From positions 124,001-188,000 of the forward strand of contig NZ_LIXI01000005.1 in NCBI RefSeq assembly GCF_001905595.1: a DNA stretch of 64,000 nucleotides. The letters run 5' to 3'. The notes beneath the pieces were generated by a model. That model had not been told where the DNA came from. It ran no database searches and worked only from the letters and a program-made list of their open reading frames with translations. The stretch comes from Streptomyces sp. CB00316. GTDB taxonomy: Bacteria; Actinomycetota; Actinomycetes; Streptomycetales; Streptomycetaceae. Below are positions 63,434 through 64,000 of this stretch, one piece after another (within the stretch, counting starts at the first letter, position 1; each line of letters begins with the position of its first letter). The position numbers and the translations under genes are program-made.

Positions 63434-64000
63434 TTAGAAGCACTCCTTGACGCCCTTGTGCAGCTTCAGGCTCAGGTTGCTGAGCTTGAAGGTGCCGGCG
63501 GTGGTCGCCCACGCCGTCTGCTTCACGTCGGTCAGGGTGGCCTTCTTGGCCCGCTGCGCGAAACCGTTGGGGTTGACCCCCTTCTCGGTCCCGGGCTGGA
63601 TGCCGGGCGCACCGACGGAACCGGCCGCGACACCGATGTCGATGTTCTCGAAGTAGGCGTCGGTGTCGAGCTGTGCGACGTCCAGGTAGAGGTTGGTCGC
63701 CACGACCGGGTTCTCCGGGTTCGTGCCGGCCCTCAGCTGCAGGCTGACGCTGCCGATACCGAAAGGCACCTCCGGCGTGACCACCGACTGGCACATGTTG
63801 TTGATCGTGGCCTTGCTGAAGCCCGAGACCGCGACCGGGTGCGCGGCTTCCTTGCCCTTGAGGTCGGTGCCGACCGCGACGCTGCCGTACTGGACGAAGT
63901 CCTCGCCCACCAGCTTGTCGGTCCGGACCTTGAAGCTCTGGCCGGACACGGCGAAGGACGCGGCCAGCGCACCCTGCGCGAGCCCGACGCCCACCGCTGC
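63434..64000 (-). CDS. DUF6230-type secreted protein, partial (5' end outside window)
   Basis: The 3' portion, 188 codons, of a secreted protein. The visible N-terminal part AAVGVGLAQGALAASFAVSGQSFKV is the end of a signal peptide and mature start typical of the DUF6230 family (sometimes labelled cholesterol esterase without evidence). The mature part is beta-rich with two cysteines (NNMCQSV and the terminal ECF). The start codon lies beyond position 64000. It heads the minus-strand trio with the DUF6114 and linker-rich genes. Confidence 0.84.
   Translation of the reverse strand, partial: AAVGVGLAQGALAASFAVSGQSFKVRTDKLVGEDFVQYGSVAVGTDLKGKEAAHPVAVSGFSKATINNMCQSVVTPEVPFGIGSVSLQLRAGTNPENPVVATNLYLDVAQLDTDAYFENIDIGVAAGSVGAPGIQPGTEKGVNPNGFAQRAKKATLTDVKQTAWATTAGTFKLSNLSLKLHKGVKECF

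Overview
The window is chromosomal DNA from a Streptomyces-type actinomycete. The evidence is very high GC with strong third-position GC bias, many GTG/TTG starts behind GGAGG-like ribosome binding sites, twin-arginine and lipobox export signals, a LAXTG sortase substrate, a TTA-containing specialised-metabolism gene, and a gene order (glgP / glgE-treS-mak-glgB / dctA-citAB / pfkA / pta-ackA-pyk) that I recognise from Streptomyces core chromosomes. No rRNA, tRNA, CRISPR array, complete insertion sequence or prophage was recognised.

Layout. 0.2-2.2 kb: a Ktr/Trk-type K+ uptake pair. 2.5-11.3 kb, all on the minus strand: scoA, scoB, a secreted polyhydroxybutyrate (PHB) depolymerase, a second secreted alpha/beta hydrolase, an SDR of 3-hydroxybutyrate dehydrogenase type, an MHS-family permease and a GAF/PucR-type regulator. 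Read together this is a complete route from extracellular PHB to acetoacetyl-CoA. 12.0-13.0 kb: a stand-alone class I terpene synthase whose sixth codon is TTA, so it is a likely bldA target. 13.3-23.2 kb: cell-envelope and miscellaneous genes, namely a PGRP-type amidase, a type B carboxylesterase, a two-EF-hand protein, a NodB-like lipoprotein lacking key catalytic residues, an ATP-binding regulator, an enoyl-CoA hydratase and two L,D-transpeptidases in tandem.

23.3-33.2 kb: glgX; a quinone-oxidoreductase-like gene preceded by a SoxR-type box; a decaying ABC-exporter locus in which both genes carry internal deletions, one fusing a permease N-terminus to the C-terminus of a LuxR-type response regulator; a heterodimeric ABC exporter; and a LAXTG surface protein. 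34-36 kb: an M4 metalloprotease with a P-domain.

36.2-47.4 kb: glycogen phosphorylase diverging from glgE-treS-mak-glgB, the GlgE route between trehalose, maltose-1-phosphate and alpha-glucan. A strong hairpin lies between treS and mak. 47.5-51.4 kb: a dicarboxylate symporter diverging from a CitA/CitB-type two-component system that probably controls it. 51.6-58.5 kb: an XRE-type regulator, ATP-type phosphofructokinase, pta-ackA (overlapping), and an apparently leaderless pyruvate kinase gene with a 12-bp palindrome over the -35 region. 58.6-64 kb: a SigE-family ECF sigma factor with a membrane partner, a secreted beta-helix protein, and an envelope trio (proline/acid-rich protein, DUF6114-type and DUF6230-type proteins), the last cut by the window end.

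Convergent and tail-to-tail gene ends are consistently marked by long GC-rich hairpins; one, at 61322-61397, also has a U-tract. The most unusual signals are the PHB-utilisation locus, the double deletion in the ABC locus at 27.3-28.2 kb, the SoxR-type box, the TTA codon in the terpene synthase, and the pseudo-deacetylase. All functional names come from motif recognition by eye; no database search was run.
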